Source: Clostridia bacterium (GTDB lineage: Bacteria > Bacillota > Clostridia > Christensenellales > Aristaeellaceae). Taken from it: a stretch of DNA of 64,000 bases. A model generated the notes under the pieces. The model made no database searches, was not told the origin of the DNA, and worked only from the letters and a program-made list of their open reading frames with translations. Shown piece by piece: positions 1 to 8,199 of the stretch (position 1 is its first letter; every line of letters begins with the position of its first letter). The stretch lies in NCBI GenBank assembly GCA_017550035.1, contig JAFYLS010000092.1:26522-90521 (forward strand), read 5' to 3'. The position numbers were made by a program, and so were the translations under genes.

Positions 1-11
1 CGAAAGCAATC

Positions 12-48
12 AAAATCCCTGCTGCAAAACATGCGGCAGGGATTTTTT
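12..48. terminator. Bidirectional intrinsic terminator
   Basis: A 14-bp stem (12-25 with 33-46, one G-U pair) closes a 7-base loop. T runs follow it on the plus strand and A runs precede it, so it can stop transcription both ways. It lies just past the end of the minus-strand alpha-galactosidase gene and probably also ends a plus-strand gene outside the window. Confidence 0.85.
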
Positions 49-75
49 CTGTATTCGGGTTGTAAATGCGTCGGA

Positions 76-2034
76 TCAATGGACGGCTTTGTAGAACCAC
101 ACGTCGCCGCAGCGTTTGTCCAGCACCACCTGAATGCCTTCCATCAGCTCCGCGCCAGTGTAGCGCCAGGTCTTTTTTGCTTCTGCAGATTCCAGCGTAT
201 AAACCGTTTCCGGCTGCAGTCCCTTCAGGCACACACGGAAGGTGTTTTCTTGGGCGGTAGATCCGTTCAGCAGGTGCAGGATACCGGCGTTTTCCTCCGT
301 GTCATGGAACTGGGCGGCATAAAAATCATCGGAGCACTTGCGGCACTCGGTCAGAGGATAGTAATCCGTGCCGATCAGATAGCCGGCAGCTCTGCGCCAG
401 ATTTTCTGCATGTCGATGGCCAGCTGATAGGTTTCTTTATCCGCATCAAATCGGATGCCGTCGGTCAATGCCGGCGTCATGGCCACGTAATAGGAAAAGC
501 GGTCCGGCTTGTACCGGGTCTGGCTGTAGGTACCGTCCGGCGCGCACCAGTTCTGGTTGTGAGCCCGGAAGTAGGGGATCCATTCATGCATCTGCCGGTG
601 CTGCTTGAGCTTGATGGGATGGTTGCCGTAGCCGATATCCGTGTAATGCAGCGTCACGGCGCGGCGCATGGTTTCAATATCGTTGCGGCGTCCGCCGCCT
701 GCGCAGGAATCAATGAGCAGTCCGGGGTTGCGCGCAAGCAAGGTATCCCAGTAGAGGTAATACCCCTGAATGTGCTGGTTTTCCATGGCGCCGATGCGGT
801 CTTCCGTTTCGGCTTCTTCCCAGAAGAACCCGATGGAATAGTTGAAATCCTGCCGGTAGATGCCCACGCCGTATTCCTTAATGAGGGCATCCACATGCTC
901 GATCATGTAATTGCAGCAGTCGGGATCGCCCAGGTTCACGGCTCTGTAATCCTGATCCACGCCGTCCCGGTGCCAGTGCAAAAGCCATTCGGGGTGTTCC
1001 CTGTCTATTTGGGAATCTTTGTAGGCACGCTCGGGTTCAAACCACAGCAGCAGTTTCAGATTCAGTTCTTTGCACTTTTCTCCTACCGGCTTGAGGCCGT
1101 TGGGGAAGCGCTGGGGATTGGCGTACCAGTTGCCCACCTTGAACCAGTCAAAATCGCAGGGATACCAGCCGGCGTCGATCCACCACACGTCCGGACGCAG
1201 ACCGTTGCGGATATAGGTTTCCATGGCGGCGATCTGGGTCTTTTCCGTAGCGCCGGTAAATTCGGACAGGCCTTCTTCGCCGATCAGGTGTACGCAGCAC
1301 ATGGGCTTTGGCGCTTTGCCCAGCGGTCTGGGCATGACGTGGGCGGCATGGAAGCGGCGCCAGGTATTTCGGCCGCTGTCATCTCCGCCGTCATAGGCAA
1401 GCAGCAGCACCATGGGTGTACGCATGGTTTCGCCGGGATGCACCGTCATATGGCAGCGCTTTTGCCCGCACAGGAGACGGATTCCTTCCTCCGTTTCTGT
1501 AAGCGTTGCCGTCCATGTGCCCGACCAGCCGATGGCAATATTCACGCCCCAGGATGCAAACCTGAGCCGCATATAGGGGAAGGCGCCGTTGCAGGAGGTG
1601 CCGTCCCCGCAGGGGGCAAGGGTGAGGCCGGTTTTGTCAACGGGCGTTTCCCACCATTCGTAACCGGCTTCCGTGCAGGTATCGCCGTTTCCGTGATAGA
1701 GCACGGCGCCCGTATCCCGAATCACGCCGCCGATGCGGATGTCTTCCAGTATGGGAGAATTTTCTTTTCCCTTGTTGGTGAAATAGGCAGTATATTCTGC
1801 TGCGGCAAAATCGTGGTAGGTGCGGCACACCATGCGCACGGTGACCTGTTCGGGGCTCCGGCCTGTTACTACGGTTTCGGTTATGTTCGCATCTTCATTC
1901 CGCACCTGCACGGTGGGATGCCATGCGTCCGGAATGCCATGGATGGTTTTTCCGCCATATGAAAACTGCAGGGGCAATGCTGCAGGGTCCTGCTGCGCAA
2001 GCAGTCCCCGGTCACGCACAGAAGCGCTGTTCAT
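76..2034 (-). CDS. Alpha-galactosidase, GH36 family
   Basis: Predicted retaining alpha-galactosidase of 652 aa that removes terminal alpha-1,6-galactose from raffinose-type sugars or galactomannan fragments. The central (beta/alpha)8 barrel carries WWIDAGW near residue 294, the nucleophile motif YRQDFN (Asp about 396) and the acid/base motif GGGRRND (Asp about 452) after a conserved Ser-Cys. There is no signal peptide, so it should be cytoplasmic. It is somewhat shorter than the usual ~720-740 aa, mainly at the N-terminus. The gene is monocistronic and ends at a strong terminator; no sugar transporter is adjacent. The family is clear; the exact substrate is inferred. Confidence 0.93.
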   Translation of the reverse strand: MNSASVRDRGLLAQQDPAALPLQFSYGGKTIHGIPDAWHPTVQVRNEDANITETVVTGRSPEQVTVRMVCRTYHDFAAAEYTAYFTNKGKENSPILEDIRIGGVIRDTGAVLYHGNGDTCTEAGYEWWETPVDKTGLTLAPCGDGTSCNGAFPYMRLRFASWGVNIAIGWSGTWTATLTETEEGIRLLCGQKRCHMTVHPGETMRTPMVLLLAYDGGDDSGRNTWRRFHAAHVMPRPLGKAPKPMCCVHLIGEEGLSEFTGATEKTQIAAMETYIRNGLRPDVWWIDAGWYPCDFDWFKVGNWYANPQRFPNGLKPVGEKCKELNLKLLLWFEPERAYKDSQIDREHPEWLLHWHRDGVDQDYRAVNLGDPDCCNYMIEHVDALIKEYGVGIYRQDFNYSIGFFWEEAETEDRIGAMENQHIQGYYLYWDTLLARNPGLLIDSCAGGGRRNDIETMRRAVTLHYTDIGYGNHPIKLKQHRQMHEWIPYFRAHNQNWCAPDGTYSQTRYKPDRFSYYVAMTPALTDGIRFDADKETYQLAIDMQKIWRRAAGYLIGTDYYPLTECRKCSDDFYAAQFHDTEENAGILHLLNGSTAQENTFRVCLKGLQPETVYTLESAEAKKTWRYTGAELMEGIQVVLDKRCGDVWFYKAVH

Positions 2035-2206
2035 GCTGTTCTCCTTTTGTACGCGGGATGCGGTTGTATAACCGCACTGCCGCTGTTTTTGCTATCCACA
2101 TTATAGTACAGAAAGCAGATCCGTACAATTGCCTTTGCGGGAAATATTCCTTCTGCCGGGCGCAGCGGCGTCATGCAAGAAAGACAATTTTAGTACGAAA
2201 AGGGCA

Positions 2207-2234
2207 TTGCATTTCCCTGCAGGCTTGATAGAAT
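2207..2234 (+). promoter_or_regulatory. Candidate sigma-A promoter for dapL
   Basis: TTGCAT (2207-2212) and TAGAAT (2229-2234) are 16 bases apart, about 55 bases before the dapL start. A small A/T-rich inverted repeat (AAACT/AGTTT, about 2250-2265) lies between the promoter and the ribosome site. No known riboswitch was recognised in this leader. Confidence 0.5.
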
Positions 2235-2287
2235 AGAAAAGCAGTTTACAAACTAAAACAGTTTTGTTATTTTTTGGAGGAATATTT

Positions 2288-3508
2288 ATGAAACTCAATC
2301 CTCATATTGCCGCGCTGCCCGCAGGTTATCTTTTTGCGGAGATCGCCAAGCGCGTAAAAATGTATTCTCAGGAGCATCCCGAAGCGGATATCCTGAAGCT
2401 GGGCATCGGCGATGTGACCCGTCCTTTAAGCGCCTATGTGGCAGGCAAAATGGCGGATGCCGCTGCCGCCATGGCGACCAAAGAAGGCTTCCATGGCTAC
2501 GGACCGGACTACGGCTATGATTTTTTGATCAATACCATTATCGAGCATGATTACGTCCCCTATGGCGTGAACCTGACAGAGGAGGAAGTGTTTATTTCCG
2601 ACGGCGCCAAGTCGGACGTGGGTAATTTGCAGGAGCTGTTTGCACCGGACGCTGTGATCGCCGTGACCGATCCTGTCTATCCCGTGTATGTGGATTCCAA
2701 TGCCATGGCGGGCCGCCTGGGCGAATATCAGGACGGCAAGTGGAGCCGTCTTGTCTACCTTCCCTGCAATGCAGAAAACGGCTTTGTGCCTTCCGTGCCC
2801 GAAGAACATGTGGACGTGATCTACCTGTGCTATCCCAATAACCCCACCGGGACCGTTTTGACCAAAGAACAGTTGAAGCCTTTTGTGGATTATGCGCTCC
2901 GGAACGATGCGGTCATCGTGTGTGACAGCGCCTACAAGGCCTTCATTACTACCGAAAACGTGCCCCACTCCATTTATGAAGTGGAGGGCGCCGAAAAGTG
3001 CGCTATCGAGTGCTGCTCCTTCAGCAAAACGGCCGGCTTCACCGGCGTGCGCTGCGGCTATATGGTCATTCCCAAGGCGCTGATGGGCGACGTGAACGGC
3101 GAAAAGATTTCCCTCAACCGTATGTGGCAGCGCCGCTCTTCCACCAAGTTCAACGGTGTCAGCTTCCCTGTGCAGGTGGCTTCCGCTGCCGTATATGACG
3201 AACAGGGCTGGCAGGAAGTGATGGAATCCATCGCCGCCTATCGGGAGAATGCCCGCATCATCCGCGAAGGTCTGGAAAAGGCCGGCTGCACGGTGTTCGG
3301 CGGCGTGGATTCTCCCTATGTGTGGATGAAGACACCAAACGGCATGAAGTCCTGGGACTTTTTCGATCTGCTGCTGACCAAGGCCCATGTGGTGGGTACG
3401 CCCGGCGAAGGCTTTGGCCCCTCGGGCGAAGGCTACTTCCGCTTAACGGCCTTCAACACCAAAGAAAACACCATCGAAGCCGTGCGCCGCATCGTCAGCG
3501 TGCTGTAG
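2288..3508 (+). CDS. dapL: LL-diaminopimelate aminotransferase
   Basis: Class I/II PLP-dependent aminotransferase of 406 aa. It converts tetrahydrodipicolinate directly to LL-diaminopimelate with glutamate as amino donor, supplying lysine and peptidoglycan. The PLP lysine lies in SFSKTAGFTGVRCGY (Lys about 247), preceded by YPNNPTGT and a C-terminal arginine region (GEGYFRLTAF). The start at 2288 is chosen because GGAGG (2276-2280) sits seven bases upstream; an in-frame start at 2264 lies upstream of that site. The gene is monocistronic with a hairpin after it. Length and motifs match DapL rather than general aspartate aminotransferases. Confidence 0.93.
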   Translation: MKLNPHIAALPAGYLFAEIAKRVKMYSQEHPEADILKLGIGDVTRPLSAYVAGKMADAAAAMATKEGFHGYGPDYGYDFLINTIIEHDYVPYGVNLTEEEVFISDGAKSDVGNLQELFAPDAVIAVTDPVYPVYVDSNAMAGRLGEYQDGKWSRLVYLPCNAENGFVPSVPEEHVDVIYLCYPNNPTGTVLTKEQLKPFVDYALRNDAVIVCDSAYKAFITTENVPHSIYEVEGAEKCAIECCSFSKTAGFTGVRCGYMVIPKALMGDVNGEKISLNRMWQRRSSTKFNGVSFPVQVASAAVYDEQGWQEVMESIAAYRENARIIREGLEKAGCTVFGGVDSPYVWMKTPNGMKSWDFFDLLLTKAHVVGTPGEGFGPSGEGYFRLTAFNTKENTIEAVRRIVSVL

Positions 3509-3569
3509 GTGAATGAAGGAATGTAAGCAAACGCCTTTCCGCGGAGGGTTTATCCAATATCGAAAAAAG

Positions 3570-3605
3570 ACGAGCATCCGACGAATATGCCGGGTGCTCG
3601 TTTGC
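3570..3605 (+). terminator. Terminator-like hairpin after dapL
   Basis: An 11-bp stem with one G-U pair (3570-3580 with 3591-3601) is followed by a weak TTTGCTT tract. It lies between the convergent dapL and flavoprotein genes and probably serves dapL. Confidence 0.6.
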
Positions 3606-3727
3606 TTATGCATCTGTCCAAAGGGAATGCACCGGTGCGTATCATGGCGCGTTTCTGAAATGCCGGACAGCATGCCGTTGGTGCTGCCCGGTAAACTGAA
3701 ACCTTTTTTCGTTTGCCAAAGCATCGT

Positions 3728-4438
3728 TTATTTCCGCTGCAGCCATCCTCTGAAAAGGCCTCCCTGAAATATGGAAATAATGAAAAAGAAGATGTCTGCA
3801 ACCAGAATAAACAGAAATGAGGGCAGAAGAATGCGGGTGAACTTTACCCCGCAGGCAGTTCCTTTGTTAACAGCGGCCCCCATGCGCAGGCAATAGAAGA
3901 AGGCGCCCAGGCTGAAAAACAGAATGATCGCCAACTGCTGTGCAAAAATGGGCAATGCCGCAGTGAATCCGGCTACGGCTGTATTCAATACAAACAGGCC
4001 GGCATAAACAAAAAACAAAATCCGCATGACATTGAGCATCACACCTCCGCCAATGCCGACGCCGCCGCACCACTGAAAATGGCACCGCTTACAAAAGTTT
4101 TCAAACACCTGCATCAGGGGTCTGTTCTGGCATCCCTCAATAAAGCCGCCGTTGGAAACTACATACACATTCAGGTGAATATTGTGCTCTGTGCAGTATG
4201 TTTCCATTTCTTTCATAAAGGCAAGCATCTGCGAAGGCACGCCATCCACGTAAAGGGGCAGACCAAAGACCACGTGATCGGCATCCTGGATGCTTTTCAA
4301 TACGCGCTCATGGTCGCCTGCATGACGCACCTGTTCCCTCACAACTTCGCCCCGGACAAAAAGGCGGACAATTCCAAGAAGATAGGAGGATACGCTCAAT
4401 TTCTTTTTGGGACTGCCGTTTATGAATACCGTTTTCAT
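3728..4438 (-). CDS. Flavodoxin-fold reductase with C-terminal membrane segments
   Basis: 236-aa protein. The N-terminal ~135 residues have the NAD(P)H-dependent FMN reductase fold (start MKTVFINGSPKKK for phosphate binding, then ADHVVFGLPLYVDGVPSQ and SNGGFIEG). Three hydrophobic stretches follow, at about 140-165, 170-190 and 205-230, suggesting a flavin domain held at the inner membrane face. Stand-alone family members usually end after the flavin domain. It overlaps the preceding iron-sulfur flavoprotein gene by 4 bases (ATGA), so the two are probably translationally coupled. Substrate unknown; a small membrane redox pair is an inference. Confidence 0.7.
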   Translation of the reverse strand: MKTVFINGSPKKKLSVSSYLLGIVRLFVRGEVVREQVRHAGDHERVLKSIQDADHVVFGLPLYVDGVPSQMLAFMKEMETYCTEHNIHLNVYVVSNGGFIEGCQNRPLMQVFENFCKRCHFQWCGGVGIGGGVMLNVMRILFFVYAGLFVLNTAVAGFTAALPIFAQQLAIILFFSLGAFFYCLRMGAAVNKGTACGVKFTRILLPSFLFILVADIFFFIISIFQGGLFRGWLQRK

Positions 4439-4926
4439 AACGCCATACCCTCCAATTCATTTGGATTTGCTATATATCGGAATTCATACGCACTGTATCC
4501 GTAATTCAAAGCATTTCTTTCTGCCATATAACGGAAAGTGTTCATTTCATCCGTTGTCATGTCGCCGTAAGCATAGACGGTGAGTTTCTTCTTTTTTCCG
4601 TAGCGAAGCGTATGATGCATCTGCTTACCGCGATATGTACTAAAAGGAGTGGACCCCCCAATGCTTCGGTCCAATACGTTTTTGATGGACGGACTATAAC
4701 TGCCGTAATGATTTTCTGTTATGATGATTAGTTCATCTGCCTTGCCGATTGTGCGGCATACCGTCTGCAGCGTATCTTTCATGTAACATTGTGCCGGATG
4801 CTTCGTCCAGCAACCGAAACACCCCTGACAAGGCGCATATTTTCCATCAGCATGGATCACATTTTCGCATTTGTTTCTGAAGAGCAAATCGTAAGACTCA
4901 CCTAAATCATGAAGAATGGTTTTCAT
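4435..4926 (-). CDS. Iron-sulfur flavoprotein family (NADPH-dependent FMN reductase-like)
   Basis: 163-aa flavodoxin-fold protein. CQGCFGCWTKHPAQC near residue 33 is the compact cysteine motif of iron-sulfur flavoproteins, and TENHYGSYSPSIKNVLDR fits the flavin-binding loop. The start follows AAGGAA by about 7 bases. The N-terminus is shortened: the usual GSPR phosphate loop is not obvious, so flavin binding may be weak or shared with the overlapping downstream gene. First gene of a two-gene operon. Electron transfer from NAD(P)H or ferredoxin is the family role; the acceptor is unknown. Confidence 0.72.
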   Translation of the reverse strand: MKTILHDLGESYDLLFRNKCENVIHADGKYAPCQGCFGCWTKHPAQCYMKDTLQTVCRTIGKADELIIITENHYGSYSPSIKNVLDRSIGGSTPFSTYRGKQMHHTLRYGKKKKLTVYAYGDMTTDEMNTFRYMAERNALNYGYSAYEFRYIANPNELEGMAL

Positions 4927-5021
4927 TTCTTTTTCCTTTCACAGTACAGACTGCTTATGATATGCAAACATGAAAACATGAAAACGGAAGTTTACTGCAT
5001 TCATTCTATCATAACCAAATC

Positions 5022-5060
5022 AAAGCAGCAAGCCGCACATACTGGCAGGCTTGCTGCTTT
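5022..5060. terminator. Strong hairpin between flavoprotein operon and purR
   Basis: A perfect 13-bp stem (5022-5034 with 5048-5060) around a 13-base loop. T tracts are short on both sides, so it may be a weak terminator for purR or a processing barrier. It stands alone in the ~250-base gap 4927-5179, where no other feature was seen. Confidence 0.55.
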
Positions 5061-5179
5061 GATTGAACAGTTTCATTTACTGCAGGCGAGGCGCGGTCAC
5101 AATGGAATGAGAAGGACAACCCTTTCCCATCATCCCCGCGGCGCAAATGCGTTTTAGTATGACAGTGCAGCGTTTTCGG

Positions 5180-5992
5180 TTACACAACCCAGTCCGCCGG
5201 GCGCACCACGTGGTTTTCGCCGGGCTTCAGATCGGACATGAGCATCAGGCACTTTTCGCCGTTGATCAGGTGGGCGGTGGGATTTTCAAGGCCCAGCACA
5301 AAGCAGATGCCGGATACCGTGACGTTGAACTCCTTCATCAGTTCCACCATGCCGTTTGCCGTGCCGCCACCGCGCATGAAATCGTCCACGATCAGGCAGC
5401 GGCTGCCTTCCTTCACCGCACGGCGGGAAAGGCTCATGGTTTCAATGTTGCCCGAGCCGGACAGGTAGGAAATGTTCACCGCGCTGCCTTCGTACACCTT
5501 GGTGGTGCGGCGGGCGATGATGAGGGGCACGTTCAGCGCCTGCGCCGTCATCAGCGCCACGGGGATGCCTTTGGTTTCCATGGTCAGCACGAAATCCACA
5601 GGGGTCTGGTAATAGGCGCCGGCGATCAATTTGCCCATGCCGGATACATATTCCGGGTCCGCCAGAATATCGGAAAAATACAGGAAGCCGCCGGGCAGCA
5701 GACGGGAAGGGTCCATCAGCTTCCGGCAGATATCCTCCACAAAGGCGCGCTGAGGGCCGCCCACCTGAATGGGGCGGTAGCGTACGCCGCCGGCAGCGCC
5801 GGTCACCGTTTCCAGACGGCCCAGCTGGAATTTTTTCATGGTGTCTTCCAGAATGGCCACGTCCTCCGATACGGTGGATTTGGCGGTCTTGAACATATCG
5901 CAGAAGTAGCCCAGGGTAAAAATACGGTTGGGTGCGGCGGTGAGAATCTGGGTCATCGCAGCCAACCGCTCGTTGCGCTTGATTTTTTCCAT
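5180..5992 (-). CDS. purR: Pur operon repressor PurR (PRPP-sensing)
   Basis: 270 aa with the family's two parts: an N-terminal winged helix (about 1-75, ERLAAMTQILTAAPNRIFTLGYF) and a type-I phosphoribosyltransferase-like domain with the PRPP loop CLIVDDFMRGGGTANGM near residue 200. In Firmicutes PurR represses purine synthesis and uptake genes, and PRPP relieves repression. GGAGG lies eight bases before the ATG. Two PurBox-like sites of opposite orientation lie in its own promoter region (6099-6143), so self-regulation is likely. No purine genes are adjacent. Confidence 0.92.
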   Translation of the reverse strand: MEKIKRNERLAAMTQILTAAPNRIFTLGYFCDMFKTAKSTVSEDVAILEDTMKKFQLGRLETVTGAAGGVRYRPIQVGGPQRAFVEDICRKLMDPSRLLPGGFLYFSDILADPEYVSGMGKLIAGAYYQTPVDFVLTMETKGIPVALMTAQALNVPLIIARRTTKVYEGSAVNISYLSGSGNIETMSLSRRAVKEGSRCLIVDDFMRGGGTANGMVELMKEFNVTVSGICFVLGLENPTAHLINGEKCLMLMSDLKPGENHVVRPADWVV

Positions 5993-6086
5993 GGTGAACG
6001 CCTCCGGGTCATCAGGTATCGTACGGGTTTCATATTCCCGTGAAGTACAAAAAAAGACTTGGCAATGAAAACTGCCCGCTCAGCAT

Positions 6087-6143
6087 ATTATAGCACGGAA
6101 AGCCGAATATTAAAAGACCCGAAAACGAGAAATGTTCGGAAAA
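6087..6143. promoter_or_regulatory. purR promoter with paired PurBox-like operators
   Basis: On the minus strand TATAAT (6092-6087) forms a -10 with a weak A/T -35 about 17 bases upstream. Two sites resembling the PurBox consensus AWWWCCGAACWWT face opposite ways: 6099-6111 (CCGAAT core, imperfect) and 6131-6143 (GTTCGG core, 12 of 13). The first falls between -35 and -10, where a repressor would block polymerase. Spacing is 19 bases, slightly more than the classical 16-17. Confidence 0.55.
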
Positions 6144-6229
6144 TTTTCACATTTTTCGAGGGATGGGCATAGGATGAAGGAAGAAAGGGGGAAGAACTTC
6201 TTTCAAGCCCGTACCGGAGCGTGAAAAAT

Positions 6230-6697
6230 ATGACCAGTGGTATGAAACAGGTGAAGCGGGGCGAAATCTATTATGCGGATCTGGACCCCGTGAAAGGATC
6301 GGAGCAGGGCGGGATGCGCCCGGTGCTGATCATCCAGAATGATCTGGGAAACCGCTTTTCCCCTACGGTGATCGTGCTGCCCCTGACCAGCCGGATGAAC
6401 AAAGCGCCGCTCAGGACCCATGTAACGGTGCATCCGCCCATGGGCGGGCTGCAGAAAAGTTCGGTCATCCTGTGCGAGCAGGTGCGGACGCTGGAAAAAA
6501 AGCGGCTGTGCCGCTATGTGGGCGTTTTGCGTCCGGATAAAATGCGGCAGGTGGAGCAGGCGCTGCTCATTGCCGTAGGGGGCATTGACAAAGGGGAATA
6601 CGCCCCCTACAATAAAGAGGAAAGCGAAAGAATAGATGTGAATGAGGAAATAACGAAAAAGGAACAGACAGACCATGAAGGAACAGTGGAAGAATAA
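6230..6697 (+). CDS. MazF/PemK-type endoribonuclease toxin, no adjacent antitoxin
   Basis: About 155 aa. The conserved MazF start RGEIYYADLDPVKGSEQGGMRPVLI, the central PTVIVLPLTSR and the QVRTLEKKRL segment are all present, so an active sequence-specific mRNA interferase is expected. The ATG at 6230 lies ten bases after GGAG (6216-6219); a GTG at 6221 is too close to it. The charged tail after about residue 125 is longer than in typical 115-120 aa MazF proteins. No MazE-like antitoxin ORF precedes it. It overlaps the next gene by 23 bases. Confidence 0.85.
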   Translation: MTSGMKQVKRGEIYYADLDPVKGSEQGGMRPVLIIQNDLGNRFSPTVIVLPLTSRMNKAPLRTHVTVHPPMGGLQKSSVILCEQVRTLEKKRLCRYVGVLRPDKMRQVEQALLIAVGGIDKGEYAPYNKEESERIDVNEEITKKEQTDHEGTVEE

Positions 6698-8054
6698 AGA
6701 AATCAGCGGCATTGCCTGCCGTCATTATATGGAAACGGATTCTACCAACGCTGTCATCAAGCGCCTGATCCGGGAGGATGAGGCGCCTTTGCCCCTGCCT
6801 TTTTGCGTGTATGCCGATCAGCAGACTGCCGGGCGCGGGCGCATGGACCGCACCTTTGTGTCTCCCGGCGGCGGCTTGTATATGAGCGTGCTGCTGCCTG
6901 CGCAAGATGCAGAAAAAGCGTATCAGCTCACGCCCCTTGCGGCAGTGGCGGTGCTCCGTGCACTGAAGGAACTCCATGTTGCGGATGTGAAGATCAAGTG
7001 GGTGAACGATCTTTATCTTCGCGATAGGAAAATCTGCGGTATTTTGTGCGAAGGCGTACAGTTCAATGACGGAAAAAGCGGCGTGATTGTGGGAATCGGC
7101 GTGAATCTAAAGACGCCGGAAGGCGGATTCCCCTCCGAAGCAGGTGCTGCCGGCGCGCTGGACAGAGAGGACATCACCCGCAATCAGCTGCTGAAAAAGA
7201 TCCTTTCCCACCTGCAAAAAGCGGTGCCCGGCGGTCCTTGCGAATGGAGCGATTATGAAAGCAACAGCCTGCTGAATTTCCGGCATGTGGTTTGCCGGCT
7301 GGGCAACAGGGAACTCAGCGGTTTTGTCAAAGGCATTGGCAAACAATATGAACTGCTTCTGGAAACGGAAGACGGCGAAACGCATGCCGTCAACTGCGGG
7401 GAAGTGACCAAAGTGCGGCCCATGGCCCGCGCGGCGTTCTTTGATTTTGACGGCACCATGCGCCCGGGCGACAGCATTGTGCCCTATGTGGCGTTCGTGC
7501 GTAAAAAGAAAAAAATGCCCCGGTGGCAGTATGTGCTGGTGCTGCTCAGCACGGCAGGCTATCTCTTGCGCATCCTTCCCTCCACCGTGCCCAAGACGGC
7601 GGCGCTTCGTTTCCGCAAGCGCCTGACCGAAGAAGAAAACCGTGCGCTGGATATGGAATTTGCCAGGTTCCTCATCGACAGTGCGTATCCTGTGGCGCTG
7701 AAACAGTGGAGCAATTATCAAAAGGCAGGCCATCAAATGGTGGTGCTCAGCGCCAGTACGGAAAATTATATGCGTTTTGTGGCAGAATTGCTGGAGGCCG
7801 ATGCGCTGCTCTGTACGCCCATCGATGGGGACGGCAAGGTGCGTCATAACTGCCACGGCAAGGATAAAGTGGTGCGGGCGGAGGAATATGCAGCCAAAGA
7901 GAACATCTCTCTGGAGGAATCCTGCGCCTTTGGCGACAGCGGCAGTGATATTTATATCCTCACCCGGGTGGGCGACGGCTTTGCCGTGAATGCCAAACAA
8001 AAACTGCTCAAAAAGATCCGGGGGAAGGATATTTCGTCCGTCTCCTGGCGCTGA
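6675..8054 (+). CDS. birA: Biotin-protein ligase fused to HAD-family phosphatase
   Basis: 459-aa two-domain protein. Residues 1-245 are a group I (no DNA-binding helix) biotin ligase: GRGRMDRTFVSPGGG near 53 for biotinyl-AMP binding and KWVNDLYL near 108. A HAD phosphatase follows, with motif I DFDGT (Asp about 257), motif II VVLSAST and motif IV FGDSGSDIYIL; this resembles the PSP/HAD-IB group. The ligase should biotinylate carboxylase carrier domains; the phosphatase substrate is unknown. The fusion is in frame with no stop at the junction. It overlaps mazF and ends at a terminator. Confidence 0.88.
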   Translation: MKEQWKNKEISGIACRHYMETDSTNAVIKRLIREDEAPLPLPFCVYADQQTAGRGRMDRTFVSPGGGLYMSVLLPAQDAEKAYQLTPLAAVAVLRALKELHVADVKIKWVNDLYLRDRKICGILCEGVQFNDGKSGVIVGIGVNLKTPEGGFPSEAGAAGALDREDITRNQLLKKILSHLQKAVPGGPCEWSDYESNSLLNFRHVVCRLGNRELSGFVKGIGKQYELLLETEDGETHAVNCGEVTKVRPMARAAFFDFDGTMRPGDSIVPYVAFVRKKKKMPRWQYVLVLLSTAGYLLRILPSTVPKTAALRFRKRLTEEENRALDMEFARFLIDSAYPVALKQWSNYQKAGHQMVVLSASTENYMRFVAELLEADALLCTPIDGDGKVRHNCHGKDKVVRAEEYAAKENISLEESCAFGDSGSDIYILTRVGDGFAVNAKQKLLKKIRGKDISSVSWR

Positions 8055-8097
8055 TGCACGATTGCGGCGCAAGGTGCCCGTCAAGTGAAAAAAGAAA

Positions 8098-8141
8098 CCC
8101 CGCCCTGCGGCAGAAAGTTTGCCGCGGGCGGGGTGTTTTTT
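8098..8141 (+). terminator. Intrinsic terminator after the birA-HAD gene
   Basis: A GC-rich stem (8098-8112 with 8120-8133, one bulged T) is followed by TGTTTTTT. It ends the mazF-birA operon. Confidence 0.85.
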
Positions 8142-8199
8142 CGTTCGGATGGGAAAAAGCAAAAATTCAGCGGCGGGAAAAAAGTGTTCCCGGGAAAGG

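Noticed and set aside
31..1962. Long plus-strand frame opposite the alpha-galactosidase
   Set aside because: It is the complement of a clear GH36 gene; its translation has no domain and follows from third-position GC bias.
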